Shown here piece by piece: positions 14,270-21,495 of a stretch of DNA of 27,661 nucleotides. Made by a program: the position numbers and the translations under genes. The notes beneath the pieces were generated by a model, which did not search any database, had not been told where the DNA came from, and saw only the letters and a list, made by a program, of their open reading frames with translations. Within the stretch, counting starts at the first letter, position 1. Every line of letters starts with the position of its first letter. This DNA is from CAZQCI01 sp964592255 (GTDB lineage Bacteria > UBA10199 > SBBF01), in NCBI GenBank assembly GCA_964592255.1, contig CAZQCI010000021.1, forward strand, positions 1-27,661. Direction: 5' to 3'.

Positions 14270-14839
14270 ATGAGCAAAGCTTTTATCAACGAAAACCAAT
14301 CTTCTGATGGCAATGCCAATGGTGACGACGAGGATATCCCTCAGCCCAAAATTCCTGCGGGCAGTAAAAATTATATGACACCTGCGGGTTTTCAAAAACT
14401 GCGGGATGAACTGCAACATCTTCTTAATAAAGAGCGTCCCACCGTTACGGCCACAGTATCGTGGGCTGCTAGTAATGGAGATCGTTCTGAAAATGCCGAC
14501 TATATTTACGGTAAAAGACGTTTGCGCGAAATTGATCGGCGCATTCGATTTTTAACCAAACGCTTGGAAAGTGCCGAAGTGGTGGACCCTGCCCAAAAAA
14601 AATCCGATCAAATTTTTTTCGGCGCCACCGTTACAGTATGTGATGAAGAAGGGGAGGAGAAGACTTATTCCATCGTTGGTGTGGATGAAATTGATTTTTC
14701 CAAAAACCACATTAGTTGGGTGTCTCCTTTAGCTTTGGCTTTGATGAAAGCCCGTGTCGGTGATTTAGTTAATTTTAAATCCCCCAAAGGTCCTCGCGAG
14801 CTGGAAGTGGTGCGCATTGAATACAAGACAATTGGGTAG
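14270..14839 (+). CDS. greB: Transcript cleavage factor, GreA/GreB family
   Basis: A cytosolic factor that enters the RNA polymerase secondary channel and stimulates cleavage of backtracked RNA. An acidic extension of about 30 residues (DGNANGDDEDI) precedes the Gre coiled coil. That begins at MTPAGFQKLRDELQHLL and has the tip NGDRSENADYIYGKRRLREI with the conserved acidic pair. RRIRFLTKRL and a C-terminal FKBP-like domain (about 118-185) with FGATVTV and GDLVNFKSPKG follow. The KRRLREIDRRIRFL block is GreB-like rather than GreA-like. At 189 residues it is longer than usual (about 158-165) because of the extension. Its neighbour is a HelD-like ATPase. Confidence 0.9.
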   Translation: MSKAFINENQSSDGNANGDDEDIPQPKIPAGSKNYMTPAGFQKLRDELQHLLNKERPTVTATVSWAASNGDRSENADYIYGKRRLREIDRRIRFLTKRLESAEVVDPAQKKSDQIFFGATVTVCDEEGEEKTYSIVGVDEIDFSKNHISWVSPLALALMKARVGDLVNFKSPKGPRELEVVRIEYKTIG

Positions 14840-14890
14840 CAGGTTTATAGAGAGCCACCCGTGACCCATATGCCAGTATGAGGCCAGTAT

Positions 14891-16117
14891 TTAAGATATT
14901 AAATTTTTTAGTTTTCTAATTTCAGGAAATTTCCACATCCATAAACCAACAACGGCTAATGTGCCTACACCTCCCAGGACTACTGCTGGAATGGTACCGA
15001 ACCATGCGGCTGTTAGGCCCGATTCAAATTCTCCCAATTCGTTGGAAGCACCAATAAAAATCAAGTTAACGGCACTAACCCGCCCTCGCATATGAGGTGG
15101 AGTTTTGGTTTGGACGATGATGTTACGTATTACAACACTCACCATGTCGGAGGCTCCTAGGATAACGAGTAGAATCATGGACAAAATGAAATTTTTTGAA
15201 AGGCCAAAGAAAATAGTACATAACCCAAAAAGAGCCACACAGCCGAAAAGACTCATGCCCGCTTTTTTCATCGGAGGACGATGTGCAATTGTTATGGCCA
15301 TAAGAGCAGCACCTAATGAAGGAGCTGTTCTGAGCCACCCTAACCCTTGAGCCCCTACGTGAAGAATGTCATTGGCATATACGGGAAGCAAAGCGACAGC
15401 CCCCCCGAACAACACAGCAAATAAATCGAGAGAAATAACGCCTAAAATTATTTTTGTATTAAACACATAGCGGATGCCTGCCATGGCGGTGTGCCAAGAG
15501 GTTTGGGATGTTTCCAAGGCTTCCGTTTTGGCTTTGATGCCTAAGATGAGGACTGTAGAAGCCAAGCGTAGAATGACAATTGTTAAGAAAACAGCCAAAG
15601 CTTTATCCCACAAAATATAAAACCATCCAGCTAATGCGGGGCCTACGATAAAGGCGATTTGCATAACGGAGGAGTTCCACGTAACGGCATTTCCAAAGTC
15701 TTCGGGCGGTACCAGTTGAGTAACTACGGCTTGATTTGCGGGGCCGTCAAAGGCGTAGCCGCAACCCACCAAAAAAAGAAGCCCATATAAAAGTGGCAAG
15801 GCTTGTAATTCAAAAAGAGCATAGAGAAAAATACCAAGCACCCCTAAAAATTCTACAAGACGGCTCCAAAAAACTACTCGTTTACGGTTGAATCGATCGG
15901 CGACATGTCCTGCCGGTAAGGTGAGAGCAAATTTAGGAATAAAAATGGCCAAACCAATATAACCTAAGTGCAACGGGTTATGTGTGATTTGATAAACATA
16001 TTGAGCGACTCCTACGGCCATCATTTGATGAGCCGCTAAAGCCATGAAGCGGGCTGTTAAATAAAGCCGAAAATCAGGGTGTTTTAATGAAGCACGAGGG
16101 TGGGAAGAAGGCGTCAT
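14891..16117 (-). CDS. MFS transporter, EntS/MFS_3-like
   Basis: A 408-residue inner-membrane protein with about 12 hydrophobic segments. The motif A loop GHVADRFNRKRVV (70-82) follows helix 2, as in major facilitator exporters, and a second, weaker counterpart (IIVQTKTPPHMRGRVSAVN) is in the C-terminal half. The start HPDFRLYLTARFMALAAHQM resembles the EntS-like MFS_3 group of siderophore or drug exporters. The substrate cannot be told. It is the last gene of a three-gene operon: its ATG overlaps the PilZ gene stop by four bases. Confidence 0.87.
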   Translation of the reverse strand: MTPSSHPRASLKHPDFRLYLTARFMALAAHQMMAVGVAQYVYQITHNPLHLGYIGLAIFIPKFALTLPAGHVADRFNRKRVVFWSRLVEFLGVLGIFLYALFELQALPLLYGLLFLVGCGYAFDGPANQAVVTQLVPPEDFGNAVTWNSSVMQIAFIVGPALAGWFYILWDKALAVFLTIVILRLASTVLILGIKAKTEALETSQTSWHTAMAGIRYVFNTKIILGVISLDLFAVLFGGAVALLPVYANDILHVGAQGLGWLRTAPSLGAALMAITIAHRPPMKKAGMSLFGCVALFGLCTIFFGLSKNFILSMILLVILGASDMVSVVIRNIIVQTKTPPHMRGRVSAVNLIFIGASNELGEFESGLTAAWFGTIPAVVLGGVGTLAVVGLWMWKFPEIRKLKNLIS

Positions 16118-16464
16118 GAATGAATGAATTTATCAATTCTTTTAAGGTCTTTAAGAGATAAACCAACAAAACGGATGCCGATGCCGATCCTTTGTTTTTT
16201 GGGGCGGCGTCCAGGACCCCGCCGTTCTCCCATGATGCGCGCAATTTCGCCGGTTACACGAATAGGAGGGTCTCCTTCATAGAGCGAAAATTTTAAAAAT
16301 ACTTTCGACTGCTCGTTTAACGGAATATCTGACTCGATAAAAATACCTGAAAGACTGATGTCGGTTGAAAGAAAGTAAAGTAGTTCTTCACCCAGTTCAT
16401 CTTCGAAAACGACACGGGTTTTAATGTTTTTACGTGGGGAAATTCGATGATTCGTGCTTTTCAT
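16114..16464 (-). CDS. PilZ domain protein
   Basis: A 116-residue cytosolic protein consisting of one PilZ domain. It has an N-terminal Arg-containing segment (RISPRKNIKTRVVFE), the D-x-S-x-x-G type signature DISLSGIFIES and the closing strand GIGIRFVGL. PilZ domains bind cyclic di-GMP through RxxxR and D/NxSxxG. Here the RKNIKTR arrangement has Arg residues spaced about right, so binding is plausible but not certain. A Lys/Arg-rich loop (GERRGPGRRPKKQR) before the last strand is unusual and could contact nucleic acid or a partner. It overlaps both neighbours by four bases, implying translational coupling. Confidence 0.88.
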   Translation of the reverse strand: MKSTNHRISPRKNIKTRVVFEDELGEELLYFLSTDISLSGIFIESDIPLNEQSKVFLKFSLYEGDPPIRVTGEIARIMGERRGPGRRPKKQRIGIGIRFVGLSLKDLKRIDKFIHS

Positions 16465-16817
16465 AAAAGAATTTTAACAATTTCTTCCGTTAAAAACGGT
16501 TTGGCATGAAAGCGTGTAATGCCCAAACGTTTTAGTTTGTCCTGTGGAATATTTTTATCCCTAGGGTGGATCAAAATTTTTACAGCCTCTTGTAGGCGGC
16601 GATGTTTTTTAAAAGGTTCCAGTACGTCATCCAAATTTTTTCCTTCCAGAGCTTGCCAATCAAATACAATGGTAGAAAAAAGGCGTCCAGTCTTTGGTAA
16701 AAGATTGGCGTCCTCTGGGTTTTCTGTGCATTCTAACATGACAGGAATGCTGGCAGCCACAGTTTTGAACAGATTATGTGCCAATTTGGATTGTGAAATA
16801 AGTAGTGTTTGTTTCAT
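16461..16817 (-). CDS. Degenerate response-regulator receiver-like protein
   Basis: A 118-residue single-domain protein with receiver-like alternation of strands and helices. LLISQSKLAHNLF replaces the first strand and lacks the acidic pair that binds metal. VFDWQALEGKNLDDVL holds the aspartate position, ILIHPRD follows, and the conserved lysine is in FHAKPFLTEEIV. The missing acidic residues suggest a pseudo-receiver that binds partners rather than being phosphorylated. It is the first gene of the operon with the PilZ and MFS genes and overlaps the PilZ start by four bases. The alternative is an unrelated Rossmann-like fold. Confidence 0.6.
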   Translation of the reverse strand: MKQTLLISQSKLAHNLFKTVAASIPVMLECTENPEDANLLPKTGRLFSTIVFDWQALEGKNLDDVLEPFKKHRRLQEAVKILIHPRDKNIPQDKLKRLGITRFHAKPFLTEEIVKILL

Positions 16818-16868
16818 GGAAGAAATCTTATTTAACAGATTTTTTTTTTAATTCCAAGCGATAAGCGC

Positions 16869-16897
16869 TTGACTTGATGCGTCTATTCTAATACTAA
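16869..16897 (+). promoter_or_regulatory. Probable sigma-70-type promoter of the pal locus
   Basis: TTGACT (16869-16874), a 17-base spacer and TACTAA (16892-16897), or ACTAAT one base later, give a fair -35 and a weak -10. They lie about 50 bases before the first pal ATG. An inverted repeat AAGCG-ATAAG-CGCTT (16856-16870) touches the -35 and could be an operator. Confidence 0.45.
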
Positions 16898-16947
16898 TGC
16901 GCGGAATTGTTATTACTTTTACCATTCCAAAAAATTCAGGAGGATTA

Positions 16948-17364
16948 ATGAAATCGAAATTATCTTTTGTTGTTTTAGCTCTTTTATTAGTTTCTGGTGT
17001 TGCTTGCCAAAACAAAAAAGGCCCTTCCACCATTAGTGGTTTAAATCGTGTCCATTTTGACTTTGACAGTGCTTCTCTTCGCCCTGACATGATCAAGGTT
17101 ATGGATGCTAACGCTCAATATTTAAAGAAGCACGATGATCTTAAAATTGTTGTTGAAGGCAATTGCGATGAACGTGGCACCAATGAATATAACATTGCTT
17201 TAGGTGACCGTCGTGCCGCTACCGCTGAGAAATATCTCATCAATAAAGGTATTTCTTCAAAACGCATCAAGACTGTTAGCTACGGTGAAGAACGTCCCTT
17301 GGATAAAGGACATGACGAAGCTGCTTGGTATAAAAATCGTCGTGACGAATTTGTTCGTCAGTAA
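16948..17364 (+). CDS. pal: Peptidoglycan-associated lipoprotein (Pal), first copy
   Basis: An outer-membrane lipoprotein of 138 residues that ties the outer membrane to peptidoglycan in the Tol-Pal system. The signal peptide LSFVVLALLLVSGVA ends at Cys20. The OmpA-like domain starts at VHFDFDSASLRPDM and carries the peptidoglycan-binding signature GNCDERGTNEYNIALGDRRA, then VSYGEERPLD and NRRDEF. I chose the ATG at 16948 because AGGAGG lies just before it and because the signal peptide then begins correctly. An in-frame ATG at 16897 would add 17 unlikely residues. A paralogue follows 182 bases downstream. Confidence 0.93.
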   Translation: MKSKLSFVVLALLLVSGVACQNKKGPSTISGLNRVHFDFDSASLRPDMIKVMDANAQYLKKHDDLKIVVEGNCDERGTNEYNIALGDRRAATAEKYLINKGISSKRIKTVSYGEERPLDKGHDEAAWYKNRRDEFVRQ

Positions 17365-17546
17365 TGGGTAGTTTACATTTTGAACCTTTTGTCGTCGTAA
17401 AACGTTGTTAGACAAACTTTGTCCTTAACGGTTTCTTGGTTTGATTTCCAAGATTAAGGCCTTTTTAAGTGGTTTTTCAAAGTGTAACGTTACTGTTAAC
17501 CGGTAGAAATAGTTAAGTATCAATTCTCAATTAAGGAGGAGTCACT

Positions 17547-17990
17547 ATGAACAGCCGCAAGCTAATGTCTCTTGTTTTGTTGGGTTGTTTAGCCATTTTA
17601 GCCGGTTGCCAAAATAAACGAGGTCCTTCCAGCTCCGGTGGTGGGGGAATAGGTAGCCAAATTAAAGGGCTTAAAACTGTTTATTTCGACTTCGACAAAT
17701 CAAATCTTCGTGACGATCAGCAATCTATTCTTCAAGGGAATGGAGATTTTCTTAAAACCAATTCAGGTGTCCGTGTTGTGATTGAAGGTCACTGTGATGA
17801 ACGGGGCACTAACGAATATAACATGGCCTTGGGGGATCGTCGTGCACGTACCGCTAAAAATTATCTTATCAACTTAGGAATTGATCCTAATCGTTTAAAT
17901 ACCATCAGTTATGGCGAAGAGCGACCAGTGGCTTCTTGCCATGACGAGTCTTGCTGGTGGCAGAACCGTCGTGATGAATTTGTGAAATAA
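17547..17990 (+). CDS. pal: Peptidoglycan-associated lipoprotein (Pal), second copy
   Basis: A 147-residue paralogue of the preceding gene product. The signal peptide has a cleaner lipobox, LAGC, with Cys21. A Gly/Ser linker (SSSGGGGIGS) is followed by the OmpA-like domain with VYFDFDKSNLRDDQ, GHCDERGTNEYNMALGDRRA, ISYGEERPVAS and NRRDEF. Unlike the first copy it has a Cys pair, CHDESC (131 and 136), near the end, which could form a disulfide. GGAGGAGT precedes the ATG by a good distance. The cpoB gene comes 14 bases later, so this copy is probably the one coupled to the Tol system. The tolQRAB genes are not in the window. Confidence 0.93.
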   Translation: MNSRKLMSLVLLGCLAILAGCQNKRGPSSSGGGGIGSQIKGLKTVYFDFDKSNLRDDQQSILQGNGDFLKTNSGVRVVIEGHCDERGTNEYNMALGDRRARTAKNYLINLGIDPNRLNTISYGEERPVASCHDESCWWQNRRDEFVK

Positions 17991-18004
17991 TTGTCTTTAG
18001 GGAC

Positions 18005-18811
18005 ATGGAGAACTTGTCTAACTATATGACTTCATATTTTTTCACTCTTATTCTTTCCTTCCTTGTTTTACTGGCTCCTATTAAGACCCAAGCGGCACCT
18101 TCTTCTTCTGATGTTGAAAGTCAATTGGCGGAAATTAAGCGTGTGAGTGATGCTCAAGCTAAAAATTTAGCGACAGCCCTCAGTCAAGTTCAAGAAGTAG
18201 TCACCGATTTTCAAGGTTTAAATGGTCGGGTCGATCAAAGTTTACACGAAAACGAAGATCAAAATAAAATTATCCAAGACAACCAAAAACGTCTTGATGT
18301 GCTTGAAGATAAGATGAATCAAATTTTCAAGCAGTTGGAAGAAATTAAAACGGCAGGTTTACTTAAGCCAGCTCAGGCTTCAACATTGAAAGAATTTGGT
18401 GAGTATCAAAAAGGACTTTCTCAAATTAATGCCGAAGACTTCAAAGGGGCTGTTCAATCGTTGCAACAATTTTTAACATCATATCCTAAGAGCCCCTTGT
18501 TTGAAAATGCTCAGTATTGGATTGGGCAAAGTTATTATTCCATGAAAGATTACCCAACCGCTGTTAATGAATTTCAAAAAGTGATTCAAAAATTTCCCAC
18601 CGGTGAAAAGGCGGCCGCTTCTTTGTTGAAACAAGGTTATGCTTTTTTTGAAATGCAGTCTTTTGATGATTCTAAGGCTTTTCTCTCCAAAATTGTGACC
18701 AAGTATCCCACATCCCTTGAAGCTGTAGCCGCCCGCGATAAAATCCGCAAAATTGACGAATTGCTTGCAATTAAGGCTCGTGAAGCCGAAGAGCAAAAGT
18801 CAGTGAAGTAG
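18005..18811 (+). CDS. cpoB: Tol-Pal system protein CpoB (YbgF)
   Basis: A periplasmic protein of about 268 residues that links the Tol-Pal machine with peptidoglycan synthesis in known cases. An N-terminal signal (SYFFTLILSFLVLLAPIKTQ, cleavage near TQA-A) is followed by a coiled-coil region (about 35-115). A TPR domain (about 135-255) has AQYWIGQSYYSMKDYPTAVN, EFQKVIQKFP and AFFEMQSFDDSKAF, the typical YbgF C-terminus. The ATG at 18005 has AGGGA close by; an ATG at 18026 would also keep the signal peptide. The location right after pal is the normal one. Confidence 0.9.
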   Translation: MENLSNYMTSYFFTLILSFLVLLAPIKTQAAPSSSDVESQLAEIKRVSDAQAKNLATALSQVQEVVTDFQGLNGRVDQSLHENEDQNKIIQDNQKRLDVLEDKMNQIFKQLEEIKTAGLLKPAQASTLKEFGEYQKGLSQINAEDFKGAVQSLQQFLTSYPKSPLFENAQYWIGQSYYSMKDYPTAVNEFQKVIQKFPTGEKAAASLLKQGYAFFEMQSFDDSKAFLSKIVTKYPTSLEAVAARDKIRKIDELLAIKAREAEEQKSVK

Positions 18812-18851
18812 GGGGCTCATTGGGTCATTTCTCCTAATCTATATATAGGTC

Positions 18852-18896
18852 ATCCCGGCAGGTTTTAGCCGGGATCCATTTATAGTTTTATAATGG
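18852..18896. repeat. Double hairpin repeat after cpoB
   Basis: ATCCCGGC-(8)-GCCGGGAT (18852-18859 and 18868-18875) is followed directly by a second weak hairpin, CCATTTATA with TATAATGG. The 'GTCATCCCGGC...GCCGGGATCC' pattern is a commonly seen intergenic palindrome in proteobacterial genomes. It probably ends the pal-cpoB transcript, although no long T-run follows. Confidence 0.6.
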
Positions 18897-18953
18897 ACCC
18901 CGTATTATCCCAAGGGATCTCGTTGGGAAAACTTTATGAAGTAACGTTTTTCA

Positions 18954-20009
18954 ATGAATCAAGAACCCATCATTTTAGGCTTTGACACATCTTGCGATGA
19001 AACGTCAGTTGCTGTGCTGCAAGGAAAAAAGAAACTGCTTTCTAATGTTATTTCCTCCCAAATTAAATTGCATGCTCCCTTCGGTGGTGTTGTACCAGAA
19101 TTGGCTTCGCGTTCTCATTTAGAAAATTTAGAAACGGTTTTGAATGCTGCGTTAACTCAGGCAGGGGTGACCCTTAAAGATATTTCAGGGATTGCGGTCA
19201 CTGCCATGCCGGGGTTGATTGGGTGTTTGCTGGTGGGATTGTCTTACGCAAAATCTCTAGCGTACTCTTTGAAAGTTCCATTGACGACGGTGCATCATCT
19301 TAAAGGACATCTTTTTTCCCCTTTTTTAGAGCATGAAGAAACATATCCTTTTTTGGGTTTGGTGGTTTCAGGTGGTCATACAGCCCTCTATTATGTCGAA
19401 AATTTCGATAGCATTACATGTTTGGGTGAAACAGTGGATGATGCCGCTGGAGAAGCCTATGACAAGGTTGCTAAACTTTTAGGTTTAGGTTTTCCGGGTG
19501 GTCCTGTGATTGACAAGCTAGCCCGTACGGGTCGAGCAGATGCTTTTAAATTTACTCGCGCCAAAGTCAAGAAAGGCCCTTATTATTTCAGTTTCAGCGG
19601 CTTGAAGACAGCGGTTTCGTTGGTAGTGAAAAAAGAATTATCAATCCCCTCTCCCCTTGTGGGAGAGGGGCAAGGCCTGGCCAGTGACTTCATCAAAAAC
19701 CTCGCCGCCTCTTTTCAACATGAAGTTGTAGGGAGTCTTTTGGAAAAAGCGGAACAAGCGCTGTGCGAAAAGTCATGTAAGGCTTTTGTCATTGCTGGAG
19801 GTGTAGCTGCTAACTCCTTGTTGCGCAGCCAAGCCCAAGAGTTGGCTTTAAAATTTTCTATTCCTTGCTTGATTCCTTCTTTCAAGATGTGCACGGACAA
19901 CGGAGCCATGATCGCCTATGTCGGTGCTCAACAGTTGGCTCAAGGTCAGTACTCTCCACTCTCGTGCAATGCCTTTTCTTCTCTTCCTTTAGCCATTCAA
20001 GCCCCTTAA
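18954..20009 (+). CDS. tsaD: tRNA threonylcarbamoyladenosine synthase subunit TsaD
   Basis: Transfers the threonylcarbamoyl group to A37 of ANN-decoding tRNAs, together with TsaB and TsaE. Visible motifs: GFDTSCDETSVAV at the N-terminus, HHLKGH with metal ligands His115 and His119, VVSGGHTALYYV, DDAAGEAYDKVAKLLGLGFP, FSFSGLKTAV, AGGVAANSLLR and CTDNGAMIAY. The length of 351 residues is slightly above the usual 335-345. The excess falls at residues 230-241, where SIPSPLVGEGQG is the translation of a palindromic repeat. No good ribosome site is seen before the ATG. All catalytic regions are intact. Confidence 0.95.
   Translation: MNQEPIILGFDTSCDETSVAVLQGKKKLLSNVISSQIKLHAPFGGVVPELASRSHLENLETVLNAALTQAGVTLKDISGIAVTAMPGLIGCLLVGLSYAKSLAYSLKVPLTTVHHLKGHLFSPFLEHEETYPFLGLVVSGGHTALYYVENFDSITCLGETVDDAAGEAYDKVAKLLGLGFPGGPVIDKLARTGRADAFKFTRAKVKKGPYYFSFSGLKTAVSLVVKKELSIPSPLVGEGQGLASDFIKNLAASFQHEVVGSLLEKAEQALCEKSCKAFVIAGGVAANSLLRSQAQELALKFSIPCLIPSFKMCTDNGAMIAYVGAQQLAQGQYSPLSCNAFSSLPLAIQAP
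19646..19670. repeat. Palindromic repeat inside tsaD, read in frame
   Basis: CCCCTCTCCC-CTTGT-GGGAGAGGGG is a perfect 10-base-pair inverted repeat within the coding sequence. It is translated as PSPLVGEG, a peptide I associate with translated copies of dispersed palindromes in many bacteria. It replaces the variable linker between the FSFSGLKT block and the following helix. Confidence 0.85.
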
Positions 20010-20094
20010 CGTTCGATCTGTTATTTTTATGAAAAGAAGAATTTATCTTGTGGCCCACTCTTGGGAAGTATATGAATAAGCAAAAGATCTTTGC

Positions 20095-20592
20095 ATGCTT
20101 CTTAAAACAGTTAAAAAATATTATCATCGTTTACTGAGTTCTCATGCAACAACCGAAGAAGTCGCGCAGGGTTTTGCCTTGGGTGTTTTTATTGGTGTGA
20201 CCCCATCGATGGGGCTTCATACGGTTTTAGCTCTTGTTTTGGCAGCCTTTTTTGGAAAAAATAAAATTGCCGCCGTTTTAGGGACTTGGATTAATAATCC
20301 GTTAACCATTTTTCCTATTTTTTATTATGATTATCGTGTTGGCGTTCTTTTTTTGCACGAACATCGTGTCCGTGCTCTTCAACCCGAATCATTAAAAGAT
20401 CTTTTTCATTTAAGTCGGTCGGTATTAGTTCCCATGTGGGTTGGTTCGGTTATTTTAGGATTAGTTTTGGCAGTGCTTAGTTTCTACTTGGTGCGTTTTG
20501 GGTACCCTGTATTAAAAAAACGTTTTTATCGTATTTCTCATTCTCCTAATGTGATACCTCTCCACGACAAGAAAAGAAAAGATCATGTCTGA
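20095..20592 (+). CDS. DUF2062 family membrane protein
   Basis: A 165-residue protein with the DUF2062 layout. It has a short basic N-terminus, then VAQGFALGVFIGVTPSMGLH, VLALVLAAFFGKNKIAAVLG with TWINNPLTIFPIF, a soluble stretch, and a last membrane segment (about 120-145). The 'P-x-x-G' and 'W-x-x-N-P' elements are conserved in the family, whose function is unknown; in some bacteria such proteins are fused to glycosyltransferases. The ATG at 20095 lacks a strong ribosome site. The end overlaps rsmA by eight bases, so the two are co-translated. Confidence 0.83.
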   Translation: MLLKTVKKYYHRLLSSHATTEEVAQGFALGVFIGVTPSMGLHTVLALVLAAFFGKNKIAAVLGTWINNPLTIFPIFYYDYRVGVLFLHEHRVRALQPESLKDLFHLSRSVLVPMWVGSVILGLVLAVLSFYLVRFGYPVLKKRFYRISHSPNVIPLHDKKRKDHV

Positions 20593-21379
20593 AGTATTTG
20601 CCAAAAAAAGTTTGGGACAAAATTTTCTGTCCGACCCCAACAGCATTCGCAAAATCATCCGTTATATCCAAGCTGAATCAAATAAGAATATTTTGGAAAT
20701 TGGTCCAGGACGTGGAGCGTTGACTGGGCATTTATCCGAATTTGCTCACAATCTTGTTTTGGTAGAAAAAGATAAGAGCCTTTATGAGTTATTGCAAGGA
20801 GCGCAAGCGGCGCGGCAATCCATGGCTCTGGATTGCCATAACATCACCCTCCATAATGCCGATTTTCTTGATCTCGATTTATCCACGATTATTCCACAGG
20901 GTAAAACCTTTATTGCTGTTGGTAATCTTCCTTATAATGTTGCGTCCCCTATTTTAATTAAACTATTTAAATCTTCCTCTTTTTTTTCCGATTTCTATCT
21001 TATGTTTCAAAAAGAGGTGGCTATCCGTTTAGTGGCAAAACCTTCCACAAAAGATTACAGTCTGCTTACGGTATGGACACAAGTTTATGCGCAAGCGGAG
21101 ATATTATTTGATTTGCCCCCGACGGTTTTTAGGCCCCGTCCGAAAGTGACTTCCAGTTTTGTGCATTTTAAATTGCGTCAAAAGCCTTTGGTGGATGAAG
21201 ATCATCGAGAAAGGTTTTTTAATTTTGTTGCTCACCTTTTTCAAAAAAGAAGAAAAACTATTTTGTCTGCTATGAAAGGCCGGGAGGGCATTGACACATT
21301 GAAAATGTTGTTGGAAGACAAGCAGCGTGCCGAGACAATGTCGGTTGATGAGTTGCTGGAATTATTCAGTCATTTATGA
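20585..21379 (+). CDS. rsmA: 16S rRNA dimethyladenosine transferase RsmA (KsgA)
   Basis: Dimethylates the two adjacent adenines near the 3' end of 16S rRNA during small-subunit maturation. The 264-residue protein starts KKSLGQNFLSDPNSIRKI, has the SAM-binding motif LEIGPGRGALTGHL (37-50), the acidic end of strand 2 in LVEKD, and the catalytic NLPYNVASPI (114-123). The C-terminal domain has PPTVFRPRPKVTSSFVHF and LFQKRRKTILSAMKG. All are standard for RsmA/KsgA. It overlaps the DUF2062 gene upstream and is followed by repeat-filled DNA. Confidence 0.96.
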   Translation: MSEVFAKKSLGQNFLSDPNSIRKIIRYIQAESNKNILEIGPGRGALTGHLSEFAHNLVLVEKDKSLYELLQGAQAARQSMALDCHNITLHNADFLDLDLSTIIPQGKTFIAVGNLPYNVASPILIKLFKSSSFFSDFYLMFQKEVAIRLVAKPSTKDYSLLTVWTQVYAQAEILFDLPPTVFRPRPKVTSSFVHFKLRQKPLVDEDHRERFFNFVAHLFQKRRKTILSAMKGREGIDTLKMLLEDKQRAETMSVDELLELFSHL

Positions 21380-21403
21380 AATCCCCTTAAATGAATTTAA
21401 TAT

Positions 21404-21487
21404 CCCCCTCTTAAAATAAGAGGGGGCAGGGGGAGTTATTTAAATTGAGTAGCCCCTCCTGACATCCCCTTATACTAAAGGGAGGAG
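21404..21487. repeat. Two palindromic repeat units between rsmA and msrA
   Basis: The first unit is CCCCCTCTTA-AAA-TAAGAGGGGG (21404-21426), followed by CAGGGGGAGTT. The second, GCCCCTCCTGACATCCCCTT-(5)-AAAGGGAGGAG (about 21452-21487), is less perfect. Both share the CCCCT...AGGGGnCAGGnGGGGTT style with the copy at 14202-14253. The right end of the second unit, GGGAGGAG (21480-21487), lies eight bases before the msrA ATG and is its ribosome site. Confidence 0.75.
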
Positions 21488-21495
21488 ATATTTTT

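Noticed and set aside
17401..17475. Terminator between the two pal genes
   Set aside because: TCTTGG-(8)-CCAAGA near 17434-17453 is short, with a large loop and no adjacent T-run, so it is too weak to call.
20025..20085. Short ORF between tsaD and the DUF2062 gene
   Set aside because: Only about 14 codons with no ribosome site or conservation evidence.
14202..21487. CRISPR array made of the palindromic repeats
   Set aside because: Copies are dispersed, not regularly spaced, and no cas gene is present.
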